Positions 41,626 to 51,181 of a DNA stretch of 64,000 nt are shown here, in pieces (position 1 is the first letter of the stretch; the number at the start of each line of letters is the position of its first letter). Below the pieces are notes generated by a model, which worked only from the letters and a program-made list of their open reading frames with translations, was not told the origin of the DNA and did not search any database. Made by a program: the position numbers and the translations under genes. Origin of the DNA: Alistipes shahii WAL 8301 (GTDB lineage Bacteria > Bacteroidota > Bacteroidia > Bacteroidales > Rikenellaceae); contig NZ_CP102253.1 in NCBI RefSeq assembly GCF_025145845.1, positions 930,001 to 994,000 of the forward strand. Direction: 5' to 3'.

Positions 41626-43449
41626 CTATTTTTCGAAAAAGGCCCTGATTTTTTTCGCCTTTGCCGCCCCGACCAGCGCCGAAAGTTCTTCGATGTTGGC
41701 CGCACGGACCTTTTCCACCGTGCGAAAATGGCGCAGCAGGGTCTGGACCGTCTTGTCCCCGACCCCCTCGATCTGCTCCAGTTCGCTGTGGATAAACGCC
41801 TTGCTGCGTTTCTGCCGGTGGAAGGAAACGGCGAAACGGTGCACCTCCTCCTGAATGTGCGCCAAAAAGTGGAACAGGGGCGAAGTGGGACGGATGCCGA
41901 CCAGCACGGGCGGAAAGCCGCAGAGCAGTTCGGCGGTGCGGTGCCGGTCGTCCTTGGCCAGTCCGGCAATGGGGATGTCCAGCCCGAGCCGCTCCAGCAC
42001 CTCGTGAATGACTCCCATCTGCCCCTTTCCGCCGTCGGCGATAATGAGGTCGGGCATTTCGGCCCCTTCGGCCATCAGCCGCGTATAACGCCGGAAGACG
42101 ACTTCCCGCATCGAGGCGTAGTCGTCGGCCCCCGTCACGGTCTTGATGTTGAAATGGCGGTACTCCTTGCGGGAGGGTTTTCCATCCCGGAACACCACGC
42201 ACGAAGCCACCGGATGAGCGCCCTGCAGGTTGGAGTTGTCGAAGCATTCGATGTGCCGCGGCTGTCTGTCGAGGCGCAGCTCCTTTTGAACGGCATTCAT
42301 CAGCCGCTCGGTATACCGCTCGGGATTCTTGATTTCGAGGTTTTTCAACTGCTCGGCGCGGTAGATGCGGGCGCTCTTCCGCGAGAATTCCAGCAGTTCG
42401 AGTTTCTCCCCGCGCTTCGGGACCGTGAAAGTCACGCCTTCGAACAGCAGCGTCGTCGAGGGCAGCAGCGGCACGATCACCTCGCGGGAGAGTTCGCCCC
42501 CGGCGATGTTTTCGACGATGTGCTGGATGGCCAGCGTCAGCATGTCGCGCTCGTCGGCCCCGACGCCCGTCGAGAGTTTCACGGTCTGCACGCCCACGAC
42601 CGAACCGTGGCGGATGCGCACGAAGTTGCACCAGGCCACGTCGTCGTCGGGCAGCAGCGAGAAAACGTCGACGTCGACGATCTTCGCGCTGACGATCACC
42701 GACCGTCCGGCATAGTTGTCCAGGGCGTCGAGCCGCTGTTTGTACCGCTGCGCCAGCTCGAATTTCAGCTCCCCGGCCGCACGCGCCATCTCCCCTTCGA
42801 GGTATTGGCGCACGGGACGCAGGTCGCCTTTCAGCACCGAAACGACCATGCCGACCAGCTGCGCATACTCCTCCTCGGACTGCCGCCCGACGCACGGGGC
42901 CTTGCAGTTGCCCAGGTGGTATTGCAGGCAGACCGTATATTTATCTTTGGCGATCAACTCCGGGGCGAGGTTGAGTTTGCAGGTCCGCAGGGGGATCACC
43001 TCGCGGATGAAGTCGAGCACGCTGCGCTGCATCATCACCGATCCGTAGGGGCCGAAATACTGCGACCCGTCGCGCGTCAGGATGCGCGTCGACTGCACGC
43101 GGGGAAAGTGCTCGCGCCGCACGACGATCCACGGATAGGTCTTGTCGTCCTTGAGCAGGATGTTGTAACGCGGCTGAAGGCTCTTGATCAGCGAGTTTTC
43201 CAGCAGCAGGGCGTCGGTCTCGCTCCCCACGACGATATGGCGGATCTCGACGATCTGCTTCACCAGCACACGCACCTTCGCGCTGTGCTCCTTCGACTGC
43301 ACGAAGTACGAAGACACCCGCTTGCGCAGGCTCTTGGCCTTACCCACATAGATGATCGTCCCCGAGCGGTCCACGAACTGGTAGACGCCCGGCGACAGCG
43401 GCAGCAGGGCCACCTGCTCCTTGAGATCCGGTTTTTCCGTTTCAGCCAT
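41626..43449 (-). CDS. uvrC: UvrABC excinuclease subunit C
   Basis: This 607-residue DNA repair nuclease has a GIY-YIG domain at about 15-95 (PGVYQFVDRSGTIIYVGKAKSLRKRVSSYF), a UVR region near 200-235 and the endonuclease V-like domain (about 380-540, HIECFDNSNLQGAHPVASCV, LIIADGGKGQM). A C-terminal helix-hairpin-helix region (about 550-607, IEGVGDKTVQTLLRHF) follows. It makes both incisions around UvrB-bound lesions. The -7 box lies 8 bp before the start codon. Confidence 0.97.
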   Translation of the reverse strand: MAETEKPDLKEQVALLPLSPGVYQFVDRSGTIIYVGKAKSLRKRVSSYFVQSKEHSAKVRVLVKQIVEIRHIVVGSETDALLLENSLIKSLQPRYNILLKDDKTYPWIVVRREHFPRVQSTRILTRDGSQYFGPYGSVMMQRSVLDFIREVIPLRTCKLNLAPELIAKDKYTVCLQYHLGNCKAPCVGRQSEEEYAQLVGMVVSVLKGDLRPVRQYLEGEMARAAGELKFELAQRYKQRLDALDNYAGRSVIVSAKIVDVDVFSLLPDDDVAWCNFVRIRHGSVVGVQTVKLSTGVGADERDMLTLAIQHIVENIAGGELSREVIVPLLPSTTLLFEGVTFTVPKRGEKLELLEFSRKSARIYRAEQLKNLEIKNPERYTERLMNAVQKELRLDRQPRHIECFDNSNLQGAHPVASCVVFRDGKPSRKEYRHFNIKTVTGADDYASMREVVFRRYTRLMAEGAEMPDLIIADGGKGQMGVIHEVLERLGLDIPIAGLAKDDRHRTAELLCGFPPVLVGIRPTSPLFHFLAHIQEEVHRFAVSFHRQKRSKAFIHSELEQIEGVGDKTVQTLLRHFRTVEKVRAANIEELSALVGAAKAKKIRAFFEK

Positions 43450-43457
43450 ACGCCCTG

Positions 43458-43465
43458 CAAATTTA
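43458..43465 (-). promoter_or_regulatory. -7 box TAAATTTG placed 8 bp from the uvrC start
   Basis: On the minus strand the box is followed by 8 bases and the ATG at 43449, implying a near-leaderless mRNA. Confidence 0.5.
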
Positions 43466-43533
43466 GCAAATATATTGCAAATCGGAAAGTCTATAAAAAG
43501 GTCGCATTTTTTGTTTAATTCGTCCGAAAATCA

Positions 43534-43541
43534 TATCTTTG
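43534..43541 (+). promoter_or_regulatory. -7 box TATCTTTG of the lipoprotein/DUF5723 operon
   Basis: It is divergent from uvrC and lies 30 bp before the proposed ATA start codon at 43572. Confidence 0.6.
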
Positions 43542-43571
43542 CACATCGCTATTTCACTACACGCCAAGCCT

Positions 43572-44513
43572 ATAAGAAAACTTATCCTCCTGCTCCTGTC
43601 CGGCATGCTCTCCACCGCATGCGTGGACAAAGATTACGATCTGGGAAACATCGACACCGACAACATCGCCATCGGCGACGAAGGGTCGCAGTTCCGCATC
43701 CCGCTGGTCAAGGTGCTCGTCTCGAAGGACGAGATCAAAAACAACGGCGGCAACATCGAAGAGATCTTCCGCGAAGCCGACATCTGGTTTCCCTCCCAGC
43801 TGCCCGACGGCAAATTCGTCGACCTCGTCAAATTGCAGGACAAAGACGATCAGACGTATGTAAATACGCTGCTCCGAACGCTGCGCGAGGAGATGCAGGC
43901 CAGCGACGCCAAACTCGCATCGGTCGTCGATCTGGTTTGGGACAAATACGCCGCGGAATTTCTGTTGCTTCTCAACCTGACGGCTCCCGACGAGCAAACC
44001 TTCAAGACAGCATTCAAAACCGCCTACCGCAACGACGCATCGCTGCGCGAACGGCTCGCGGACGAAGTCAGCGCATTGGCCCGCACCTACCTGACCGGCT
44101 CGCTCGGAATAGACCAGCTCGAATACGAAGTCGGCCATATCGACATCAGCAGCGACATAGTGGACATGCTCGCCGACAACCTCGACCCCGAGGGCACGCC
44201 CAACGCCAGAAACACGCTGTTCCTCTACGGCCAGATCACCAGCGGGCTGCCCCTTTCGCTGCTCCTCGATCCGAGTTTTTCGCCCACGGAGATCACGTTC
44301 CAGGTCGGAGTCGGCGCAGACAAGGCATCGAACGACATTCCCCAAACGCAGCTTTTCGCCGAAGACCTGCGGCAGATCGTCGAGGGCATCACGATCCGGA
44401 TTCCCGTGACGCTCACGGAATACTATCCCGGCAAAGGATTCAGCGACGACCAGTACCAGATCGTCATCAGCCTGAGCCTGCTCAAGAACGGAGGACTGAA
44501 ACTCGACATCTAA
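43572..44513 (+). CDS. Uncharacterised lipoprotein with an apparent ATA start codon
   Basis: This 313-residue lipoprotein reads IRKLILLLLSGMLSTAC with a lipobox ending at Cys 17, then VDKDYDLGNIDTDNIAIGDE. No ATG, GTG or usable TTG precedes the signal peptide downstream of the promoter box. The codon aligned with the expected Met is ATA (43572-43574). The next in-frame ATG would remove most of the signal peptide. The mature protein is a mix of beta strands and a helical insert (about 100-185). It is 13 bp upstream of a DUF5723 gene, with which it forms an operon. I do not know its function. Confidence 0.75.
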   Translation: MRKLILLLLSGMLSTACVDKDYDLGNIDTDNIAIGDEGSQFRIPLVKVLVSKDEIKNNGGNIEEIFREADIWFPSQLPDGKFVDLVKLQDKDDQTYVNTLLRTLREEMQASDAKLASVVDLVWDKYAAEFLLLLNLTAPDEQTFKTAFKTAYRNDASLRERLADEVSALARTYLTGSLGIDQLEYEVGHIDISSDIVDMLADNLDPEGTPNARNTLFLYGQITSGLPLSLLLDPSFSPTEITFQVGVGADKASNDIPQTQLFAEDLRQIVEGITIRIPVTLTEYYPGKGFSDDQYQIVISLSLLKNGGLKLDI

Positions 44514-44526
44514 ACCGCACTCCATC

Positions 44527-45900
44527 ATGAAAAAAATATACACCCTCATCGCGGCGGCGCTTCTGGCGACCGGCGCCGCAGCCCAGAACCCCACGGCCTA
44601 TTTCATGGAGGGTTCGACCTTCCGCAGCCAGTTCAACCCGGCTTTCGCGCCGCTGCGCGGCTACGTCAACATCCCGGCCATCGGCGGCGTGAACATCAAC
44701 GTGGGCGGCAACATCGCCGTGGACAACATCCTCTTCTCCCGCGACGGCAAGCTGGTGACGCTGTTCGACAGCTCCGTGTCGGCCGCCGATGCACTCTCGG
44801 GCCTCAAGCAGAACAACCTGCTGGGCATGGACTTCCGCATGAACGTCATCGGATTCGGCGCCTTTACCAAAAACCACAAGAATTTCTGGTCGTTCGACCT
44901 CAACGTGCGGGTCAACGAAGACGCCAACCTGCCCTACTCGCTCTTCGAATTCATCAAACTCGGCAAGGAGGGCCAGATCCGCAACTTCGGCACCTCGACG
45001 GACTCCTACCTCGAGGCGGCTTTCAGCTACTCGTTCCCGCTGATGGACGACCGCCTCTACATCGGCATCCGCGGTAAGTTCCTCGCCGGACTCGCCCGTG
45101 CGCAGGTCACCTACGACCGCTTCGACATCTCGCTCCGCGAAGACCGCTGGGCCGTTCTCACCCAAGGCACGCTGGACCTCACGGCCGCCGGGGCCAAAGT
45201 CGAAACGGACCCCGACAGCGAGACCTTCGAGATCGGCGATCTCGACTTCAAACCCACCAAACCCGCAGGATACGGCTTCGCCCTCGATCTGGGCGCCACG
45301 TACGACATCCTGCCCAACCTGCAAGCGTCGCTGGCCGTGACCGACCTGGGATTCATCAGCTGGAGCAAGAAAAACTCCGTCATGGGCGTCTCGACGCAGG
45401 AGACGGAATTCACGGGCGCCACGGTTCCGGAAAACGCCTCGGAGCCGGTTCCGGATTTCGACCTCGAAATGCTGAAATTCAACCAGGTCGACGGGCGCAG
45501 CACGACCAAGATGCTCCGCGCGTCGGTCAACGCCGGACTCGAATACGAAGTGTGGCGCCACAAAATCGGCATCGGCCTGCTCTACACGGCCCGCGTCTGG
45601 AAATACAAGACCATGCACAACATCACCGGATCGGTCAATTTCCACCCCGTGCGCTGGTTCACGGTGTCGGGAAGCTATTCGGTGATCGACAACCGCGGCG
45701 GAGCCGTCGGCCTGGCGCTGAACCTCTGCCCCAACTGGATCAATTTCTATCTGGCAACCGACGTGCTGACTTCGAAGCACACGCCGCAGTGGGTTCCCAT
45801 CAAGCAGAGTTCGATGAACGTAACGCTCGGCCTGGGCATCCCCATCGGCAAGCGGAGCCACCGCATCGCGGCCTACGTCCGCGAAGGCGACAGACGCTGA
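44527..45900 (+). CDS. DUF5723-family outer membrane protein
   Basis: This 457-residue protein has a signal peptide (about 1-20, LLATGAAAQ) and many alternating strands typical of a beta-barrel. The opening NPTAYFMEGSTFRSQFNPAF and repeated aromatic strands match the DUF5723 family of Bacteroidota. Outer membrane placement is inferred; the function is unknown. It is followed by a very stable terminator. Confidence 0.85.
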   Translation: MKKIYTLIAAALLATGAAAQNPTAYFMEGSTFRSQFNPAFAPLRGYVNIPAIGGVNINVGGNIAVDNILFSRDGKLVTLFDSSVSAADALSGLKQNNLLGMDFRMNVIGFGAFTKNHKNFWSFDLNVRVNEDANLPYSLFEFIKLGKEGQIRNFGTSTDSYLEAAFSYSFPLMDDRLYIGIRGKFLAGLARAQVTYDRFDISLREDRWAVLTQGTLDLTAAGAKVETDPDSETFEIGDLDFKPTKPAGYGFALDLGATYDILPNLQASLAVTDLGFISWSKKNSVMGVSTQETEFTGATVPENASEPVPDFDLEMLKFNQVDGRSTTKMLRASVNAGLEYEVWRHKIGIGLLYTARVWKYKTMHNITGSVNFHPVRWFTVSGSYSVIDNRGGAVGLALNLCPNWINFYLATDVLTSKHTPQWVPIKQSSMNVTLGLGIPIGKRSHRIAAYVREGDRR

Positions 45901-45917
45901 CCCCACCCCGCAAACAA

Positions 45918-45950
45918 GCAAATTCCCGGCTCGATGAGCCGGGAATTTGC
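45918..45950. terminator. Intrinsic terminator after the DUF5723 gene
   Basis: The 15-bp perfect stem GCAAATTCCCGGCTC pairs with GAGCCGGGAATTTGC across a 3-base loop. Confidence 0.85.
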
Positions 45951-46221
45951 TTTGCGAATGCGTCCCGCAGGCCGGACCGGGCACCCGGACAGGCGGCCGC
46001 AGCGCGAAAAAAAACGGATTTGCCACGCGAAAAAGGCCCGCCCCTTCGGAATTTTGGACGCACCCATATCACTTTCGGGCAAAGCGATTGCAAATCCGGA
46101 AACTTTCTCTATCTTTGCCCCGTAAGGAATCCGGAAATGTTTTCCGCCATCTCCTTCATCCCCGAATACATTGCGATGGCCCTAAAATCTGTGTGAAGTT
46201 GCGTCACTACTTTTGAATTCT
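45951..46221. other. Intergenic region with an orphan promoter and 19-codon open frame
   Basis: A clear TATCTTTG box (46110-46117) faces rightward. It is followed by GGAA and an ATG at 46137 that opens only 19 codons (MFSAISFIPEYIAMALKSV, stop at 46194-46196). It then runs into the 3' end of the convergent patatin gene. It could be a small RNA, a tiny peptide gene or the remains of a deleted gene. Confidence 0.35.
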
Positions 46222-47070
46222 TCAAAAACGGGCCGTCGCAATCTTTTCTTCGCTTTCAGCAAAAACCATACCGTTTTCACCGTCGGTTTCCAGCCGCTCC
46301 AGCGCCGCGCGCGTCGCCGCACGCCCCGCCTCGAGAATCTCCTCCGAACGGTAGAACTCGAACATGCCGTAGCTGTCGGCGGGCAGCCCGACCATGATGT
46401 CGGGTTTGTACAGACGGCACATCAGCTGCGTGATGCGCTGCTGCATGATCTGCGACGAAGCGATCAGCACCTTGTAATAATTCAGCGACGCATTGGCCCG
46501 GCGGACGGAATCGGCCCCGAACCGGGCGCTGACGTCCACGGCGACCAGCAGGTCGCCCTCCTCGCGCCGCACGCGGTTCAGCGGCAGCGGGTTGACCGTG
46601 CCGCCGTCGACCAGCACCCGGCCGTCGCGGTGCACGGGCCTGAAAACCGAAGGAATCGAGATCGAAGCCCTGATGGCGTCGTACAATCCCCCGCTGTCGA
46701 GCACCACTTCGTCGCCCGTCAGCAGGTCGGCCGCCACGGCGGCGAAAGGCACGGGCATCCGCTCGATCTGCACGTCGGGGACCAGCTCCTTCATCGCCTC
46801 CATCACCCGGTCTCCCTTGACCAGCCCTTCGGTGCTCAACGCGAAATCGACCAGGCTGAAAACCTTGTATTTATCGAGTGCGCGCATCCACTCCTTGAAC
46901 GGTTCGAGGTACCCCGAGGCATACACGCCCCCGACCAGCGCACCCATCGAGGTCCCCGCCACGGCGCTGATCTCGAATCCCTGCCTCTCCAACTCTTCGA
47001 TGGCCCCGATATGGGCCACGCCCCGTGCGCCGCCGCCTGCCAGCACCAGCGCCACTCTTCTCTTTTTCAT
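46222..47070 (-). CDS. Patatin-like phospholipase
   Basis: This 282-residue protein has the patatin domain: the oxyanion motif VLAGGGARGVAHIGA (about 8-22), nucleophile motif AGTSMGALVGG (about 37-47) and the dyad Asp in VDGGTVNPLP (about 154-163). There is no signal peptide, so it is likely cytoplasmic or peripheral, acting as a lipid acyl hydrolase. It overlaps the DUF169 gene by 4 bp. Confidence 0.93.
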   Translation of the reverse strand: MKKRRVALVLAGGGARGVAHIGAIEELERQGFEISAVAGTSMGALVGGVYASGYLEPFKEWMRALDKYKVFSLVDFALSTEGLVKGDRVMEAMKELVPDVQIERMPVPFAAVAADLLTGDEVVLDSGGLYDAIRASISIPSVFRPVHRDGRVLVDGGTVNPLPLNRVRREEGDLLVAVDVSARFGADSVRRANASLNYYKVLIASSQIMQQRITQLMCRLYKPDIMVGLPADSYGMFEFYRSEEILEAGRAATRAALERLETDGENGMVFAESEEKIATARF

Positions 47071-47798
47071 ATATTCCCTCCATTAATGCGGACCCGGACC
47101 TTGTTCCACGCATGGGTCCCGAAAAGACAACTTGCACGCATCGTGCCGCACATCTCGCGCAAACGCGACATCGGCGCGACGAACCCCAGCTCCGAGGCGT
47201 CGACCCACGGACGCACCGAAGGGTCGAACAACGCCAGGAAGACGCTGCGTCCGCCCCGGCGGTTCTCCCGCACGGCCTGCGTCACGACGGCGCTGCATCC
47301 CGACCCGAAGGGCACGCACACGGCATCGTCGGCATTGTTGTCGTAAACGGCCCACGACACCAGTCCCGACAATATGTCGGGCGTGGCGAAAAACAGCGCC
47401 CCGTCGGCCGTACCGAAAGCCTCCGCGGCCTGCGGCGTATCAATGCGCGCAAAATTGAGCCACGCACCGGAGGCCTCCGGCACGCCGAGCCGCCCGATGA
47501 ACTCCAGCACCATTTCGGGTGTCTGCTTGTAGTGCTCCTTCTGCGACACGAAGGCCGGCACGAAGGGCGGCATCGGTGCAAAGCCGGTGTAGAACTTCCC
47601 GCCCCCGCAGCCGATATTGGCGGCATTGAGGCTCACCGCCGACCCCTCGCGGGCTTCGGCCAGCGCCTTGAAAAAACATCCTTCGACTTTGGGCACGGCA
47701 CGCACCGGCCCGTCCGAATACCAGAACAGCAGCGGCAGTCCCGCGGCGGGTCCGAACGCCTCGCCATAGGCGGAGGCAAACTCTTTCGCATCCATCAT
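47067..47798 (-). CDS. DUF169 domain protein
   Basis: This 243-residue protein contains several conserved cysteines (EGCFFKALAEA, NIGCGGGKFYTGF and PFGSGCSAVV). The layout is that of the DUF169 family, whose function is unknown. It lies between the formyl-THF cyclo-ligase gene (stop directly before its ATG) and the patatin gene, in one operon. Confidence 0.85.
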   Translation of the reverse strand: MMDAKEFASAYGEAFGPAAGLPLLFWYSDGPVRAVPKVEGCFFKALAEAREGSAVSLNAANIGCGGGKFYTGFAPMPPFVPAFVSQKEHYKQTPEMVLEFIGRLGVPEASGAWLNFARIDTPQAAEAFGTADGALFFATPDILSGLVSWAVYDNNADDAVCVPFGSGCSAVVTQAVRENRRGGRSVFLALFDPSVRPWVDASELGFVAPMSRLREMCGTMRASCLFGTHAWNKVRVRINGGNI

Positions 47799-48332
47799 TC
47801 AATCCGTTATTATGTAATCCATCGCCACGTCGTGCGGCTCCGCAGGCAGCTCCCCGACCAGTTGGTGGGCAAAGCACACGCCGACTTTCACGGCGTGCAC
47901 GTCCGGCCGGGAGAGGTATTTGTCGTAGTAACCCCGGCCGCGGCCGCAACGGGCGCCCGCGGCGGTAAACGCCGTGCCGGGAACGATCACGAGGTCGATC
48001 TCCGACGGGTCGCACGTCTGCGCCTCGGGTCCCGGCTCGGCGATGCCGAAAGCCCCCGGACGCAGCGTCTGCGGGTCGTATTCGCAGAATCGCATCACAT
48101 CCCCTTCGACGCGCGGAACCACGATGCGTTTCACGGCGCTCCACCGCGCCAGCGTCTCCGCCGTGTCCGGCTCGTCGGGAAGCGAGCAGAAAACACCCAC
48201 CGTCCGGGCCGCGCCGAAAGCCTCCAGCCGCCCGGCCCGGCCGAATATCCGGCGCGAGGCTTCGGCGCGCTCCGCAGCGTCCATTCCGAGGTTCCGCCGG
48301 CGCATCGCGGCGCGCAGTTCTTTTTTGGTCAT
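47799..48332 (-). CDS. 5-formyltetrahydrofolate cyclo-ligase
   Basis: This 177-residue enzyme converts 5-formyl-THF to 5,10-methenyl-THF using ATP. It has the N-terminal MTKKELRAAMRRRNLGMD, a mid-domain VVPRVEGDVMRFCEY and the ATP-binding GRGRGYYDKYL (about 131-141). It heads a three-gene operon with DUF169 and patatin-like genes. Confidence 0.93.
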   Translation of the reverse strand: MTKKELRAAMRRRNLGMDAAERAEASRRIFGRAGRLEAFGAARTVGVFCSLPDEPDTAETLARWSAVKRIVVPRVEGDVMRFCEYDPQTLRPGAFGIAEPGPEAQTCDPSEIDLVIVPGTAFTAAGARCGRGRGYYDKYLSRPDVHAVKVGVCFAHQLVGELPAEPHDVAMDYIITD

Positions 48333-48372
48333 AAAACCCTCCTTTCAGGCATAAAATTCCCGTCCGTTTCTA

Positions 48373-48402
48373 TTGTTATTCCGCAAACAATGGCTATCTT
48401 TG
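48373..48402 (+). promoter_or_regulatory. Promoter of the fumarate reductase operon
   Basis: TTG (48373-48375) is separated by 19 bp from the -7 box TATCTTTG (48395-48402). The predicted leader before the ATG at 48465 is about 55 nt. Confidence 0.65.
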
Positions 48403-48464
48403 CGTGCGTAAAATAAAAGCGCCGGAACACAAATCATTAACAAATATAACAAATTAAAATCATT

Positions 48465-49160
48465 ATGAGCTGTTTTCTATCTAATTCCTCGCTTGGCAAG
48501 AAGTTAGTAATGAGCGTGACGGGCATGTTCCTCGTGCTCTTCATCCTCTTCCACATGTCGATGAACATCACGGCGATCATCTCGCCCGAAGCGTACAACA
48601 TGATTTGCGAACTGCTGGGCGCAAACTGGTACGCGCTGGCCGGAACGGCCGTTCTGGCGCTGGGCGTCTTCGTCCACTTCCTCTACGCCGTCATCCTCAC
48701 GCTGAACAACTACAAGGCGCGCGGCTCGCAGCGTTACGCCGTGACGGTGCAGGAGCCGGGCGTGGCATGGGCTTCGAAAAACATGCTCGTACTGGGCTTC
48801 ATCATCCTGGGCGGACTCCTGATCCACCTGTTCAACTTCTGGTCGAAGATGCAGCTCGTGGAGATTCTGGGCGGACACGAGAACTCGCTGGGACTCGACC
48901 CCGCGGACGGAGCTTCGCTGATCGCCTACACCTTCTCGCAGTGGTACTACGTGGTGATCTACCTCGTATGGTTCGCCGCCCTGTGGTTCCACCTCACGCA
49001 CGGCGTATGGTCGATGTTCCAGACCGTGGGCTGGGCCAACGACACGTGGTATCCCCGCCTGAAGTGCATCGCCAACATCGTGGCCACGATCATATTCCTC
49101 GGATTCGCCGCCGTGGTGCTCGTCTACTTCTTCTGCCCCTGCATCGCAGGCGCATGCTAA
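48465..49160 (+). CDS. frdC: Fumarate reductase/succinate dehydrogenase cytochrome b subunit
   Basis: This 231-residue membrane protein has five hydrophobic segments and the N-terminal signature SSLGKKLVMSVTGMFL. Histidines in the segments (LFHMS, HFLYA, HLFNF, WFHLTHGVW) are candidates for ligands of two b hemes. It anchors the flavoprotein and Fe-S subunits and passes electrons between quinone and fumarate. In Bacteroidales the complex serves as a menaquinol:fumarate reductase in anaerobic succinate formation. Confidence 0.94.
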   Translation: MSCFLSNSSLGKKLVMSVTGMFLVLFILFHMSMNITAIISPEAYNMICELLGANWYALAGTAVLALGVFVHFLYAVILTLNNYKARGSQRYAVTVQEPGVAWASKNMLVLGFIILGGLLIHLFNFWSKMQLVEILGGHENSLGLDPADGASLIAYTFSQWYYVVIYLVWFAALWFHLTHGVWSMFQTVGWANDTWYPRLKCIANIVATIIFLGFAAVVLVYFFCPCIAGAC

Positions 49161-49196
49161 TCACCCCCTTTGTAGAATAATAAACACACAAACGAT

Positions 49197-51143
49197 ATGG
49201 CTTTAAAATTAGATGCTAAAATTCCTGCCGGTGCTCTGGCCGAAAAGTGGAGCAACCATAAGACAGCTATCAAGGTCGTAAGCCCCGCCAACAAGCGCAA
49301 GCTCGACATCATCATCGTCGGTACGGGTCTGGGAGGCGCCTCCGCAGCCGCTTCGCTCGGCGAACTGGGCTACAACGTCAAGGTATTCTGCATTCAGGAT
49401 TCGCCCCGCCGCGCCCACTCGATCGCGGCCCAGGGCGGTATCAACGCAGCGAAGAACTACCAGAACGACAACGACTCGGTATACCGCCTGTTCTACGACA
49501 CGATCAAGGGCGGCGACTACCGCGCCCGCGAGGCCAACGTCTACCGTCTGGCCGAGGTCTCGAACCTGATCATCGACCAGTGCGTGGGCCAGGGCGTCCC
49601 CTTCGCCCGCGAGTACGGCGGCCTGCTGGCCAACCGTTCGTTCGGCGGCGCGCAGGTATCGCGTACGTTCTACGCCCGCGGCCAGACGGGCCAGCAGCTT
49701 CTGCTGGGCGCCTACGCGGCCCTCAACAAGGAGATTGCGGCCGGTTCGGTGAAGAGCTACCCGCGTCACGAAATGCTGGACATCGTCATCGAGGACGGCG
49801 AGGCAAAGGGCATCATCGCCCGCAACCTCGTGACGGGCGAGATCGAGCGCCACGGCGCCCACGCCGTCGTGATCGCCACGGGCGGCTACGGCAACGTCTT
49901 CTTCCTGTCGACCAACGCCATGGCGTCGAACGGCTCGGCCGCATTCCAGTGCTACCGCAAGGGCGCCGGCTTCGCCAACCCCTGCTTCACGCAGATCCAC
50001 CCCACCTGCATCCCCGTTCACGGCGACCAGCAGTCGAAGCTGACGCTGATGTCCGAGTCGCTGCGTAACGACGGCCGTATCTGGGTTCCCAAGAAACTCG
50101 AGGACGTGAAGGCCATCCGCGCCGGCAAGCTCAAACCCTCGCAGATCGCCGAGGAGGACCGCGACTACTATCTGGAACGCCGCTACCCGGCCTTCGGCAA
50201 CCTCGTGCCGCGCGACGTGGCTTCGCGCGCCGCCAAGGAGCGTTGCGACGCAGGCTACGGCGTGAACGAGACCGGTCTGGCCGTATACCTCGACTTCAAG
50301 ACCGCCATCGAGCGTCTGGGCAAGGACATTATCAAGCAGCGTTACGGCAACCTCTTCGACATGTACGAGGAGATCACCGACGTCAGCCCCTACGAGCAGC
50401 CGATGCAGATTTTCCCCGCCGTGCACTACACGATGGGCGGCATCTGGGTCGACTACAACCTGATGACCACCATCCCGGGTCTCTACGCCATCGGCGAGGC
50501 CAACTTCTCGGACCACGGCGCCAACCGCCTCGGCGCATCGGCCCTGATGCAGGGTCTTGCCGACGGTTACTTCGTGCTGCCCTACACCATCGGCGACTAC
50601 CTCTCGCACAAGATCCAGGCCCCGAAGGTGAAGACCGACACCAAGGCCTTCGACGAGGCCGAGAAGGGCGTCAAGGAGAAGATCGCGAAACTTCTCGCGA
50701 TCAACGGCAAGCAGTCGGTGGACGACATCCACAAGAAGCTGGGCCACATCATGTGGGAGAACGTCGGCATGGCCCGTACGAAAGAGTCCCTCGAAAAGGC
50801 CATCACCGAGATTCAGGCCCTGCGCAAGGAGTTCTGGAAGGACGTGAAGGTCGTAGGCAAGGAGAACGACTTCAACGTCGAACTTGAAAAGGCGCTGCGT
50901 CTGGCCGACTTCCTGGAGCTGGGCGAGCTGATGGCCCGCGACGCCCTCAACCGCGAGGAGTCGTGCGGCGGCCACTTCCGCACGGAACACCAGACCGAGG
51001 AGGGCGAAGCCAAGCGCGACGACGAGAACTTCGTATACGCCGCCGTATGGGAGTACAAGGGCATGGACCAGGCTCCGGAACTCACCAAGGAGCCGCTGAA
51101 CTTCGAGTTCGTGCACCCCGCACAGCGCAACTACAAAGATTAA
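49197..51143 (+). CDS. frdA: Fumarate reductase/succinate dehydrogenase flavoprotein subunit
   Basis: This 648-residue flavoprotein has an FAD-binding motif (IIIVGTGLGGASAAASLGELG, about 36-56) and the flavin-linking histidine in RRAHSIAAQGGINAAK (about 76-91). The substrate-binding region includes HPTCIPVHG, and GEANFSDHGANRLGASALMQ lies near 435-455. The rather long N-terminus and C-terminal region fit the Bacteroides type. It is 36 bp after frdC and 38 bp before frdB. Confidence 0.97.
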   Translation: MALKLDAKIPAGALAEKWSNHKTAIKVVSPANKRKLDIIIVGTGLGGASAAASLGELGYNVKVFCIQDSPRRAHSIAAQGGINAAKNYQNDNDSVYRLFYDTIKGGDYRAREANVYRLAEVSNLIIDQCVGQGVPFAREYGGLLANRSFGGAQVSRTFYARGQTGQQLLLGAYAALNKEIAAGSVKSYPRHEMLDIVIEDGEAKGIIARNLVTGEIERHGAHAVVIATGGYGNVFFLSTNAMASNGSAAFQCYRKGAGFANPCFTQIHPTCIPVHGDQQSKLTLMSESLRNDGRIWVPKKLEDVKAIRAGKLKPSQIAEEDRDYYLERRYPAFGNLVPRDVASRAAKERCDAGYGVNETGLAVYLDFKTAIERLGKDIIKQRYGNLFDMYEEITDVSPYEQPMQIFPAVHYTMGGIWVDYNLMTTIPGLYAIGEANFSDHGANRLGASALMQGLADGYFVLPYTIGDYLSHKIQAPKVKTDTKAFDEAEKGVKEKIAKLLAINGKQSVDDIHKKLGHIMWENVGMARTKESLEKAITEIQALRKEFWKDVKVVGKENDFNVELEKALRLADFLELGELMARDALNREESCGGHFRTEHQTEEGEAKRDDENFVYAAVWEYKGMDQAPELTKEPLNFEFVHPAQRNYKD

Positions 51144-51181
51144 GGCCATTTGACGTTGAACTTTAATATCGAATCGAAACC

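Noticed and set aside
49209..51149. A 646-codon open frame antisense to frdA
   Set aside because: It mirrors the flavoprotein gene codon by codon, has no recognisable domain, and is explained by the strong codon bias of frdA.
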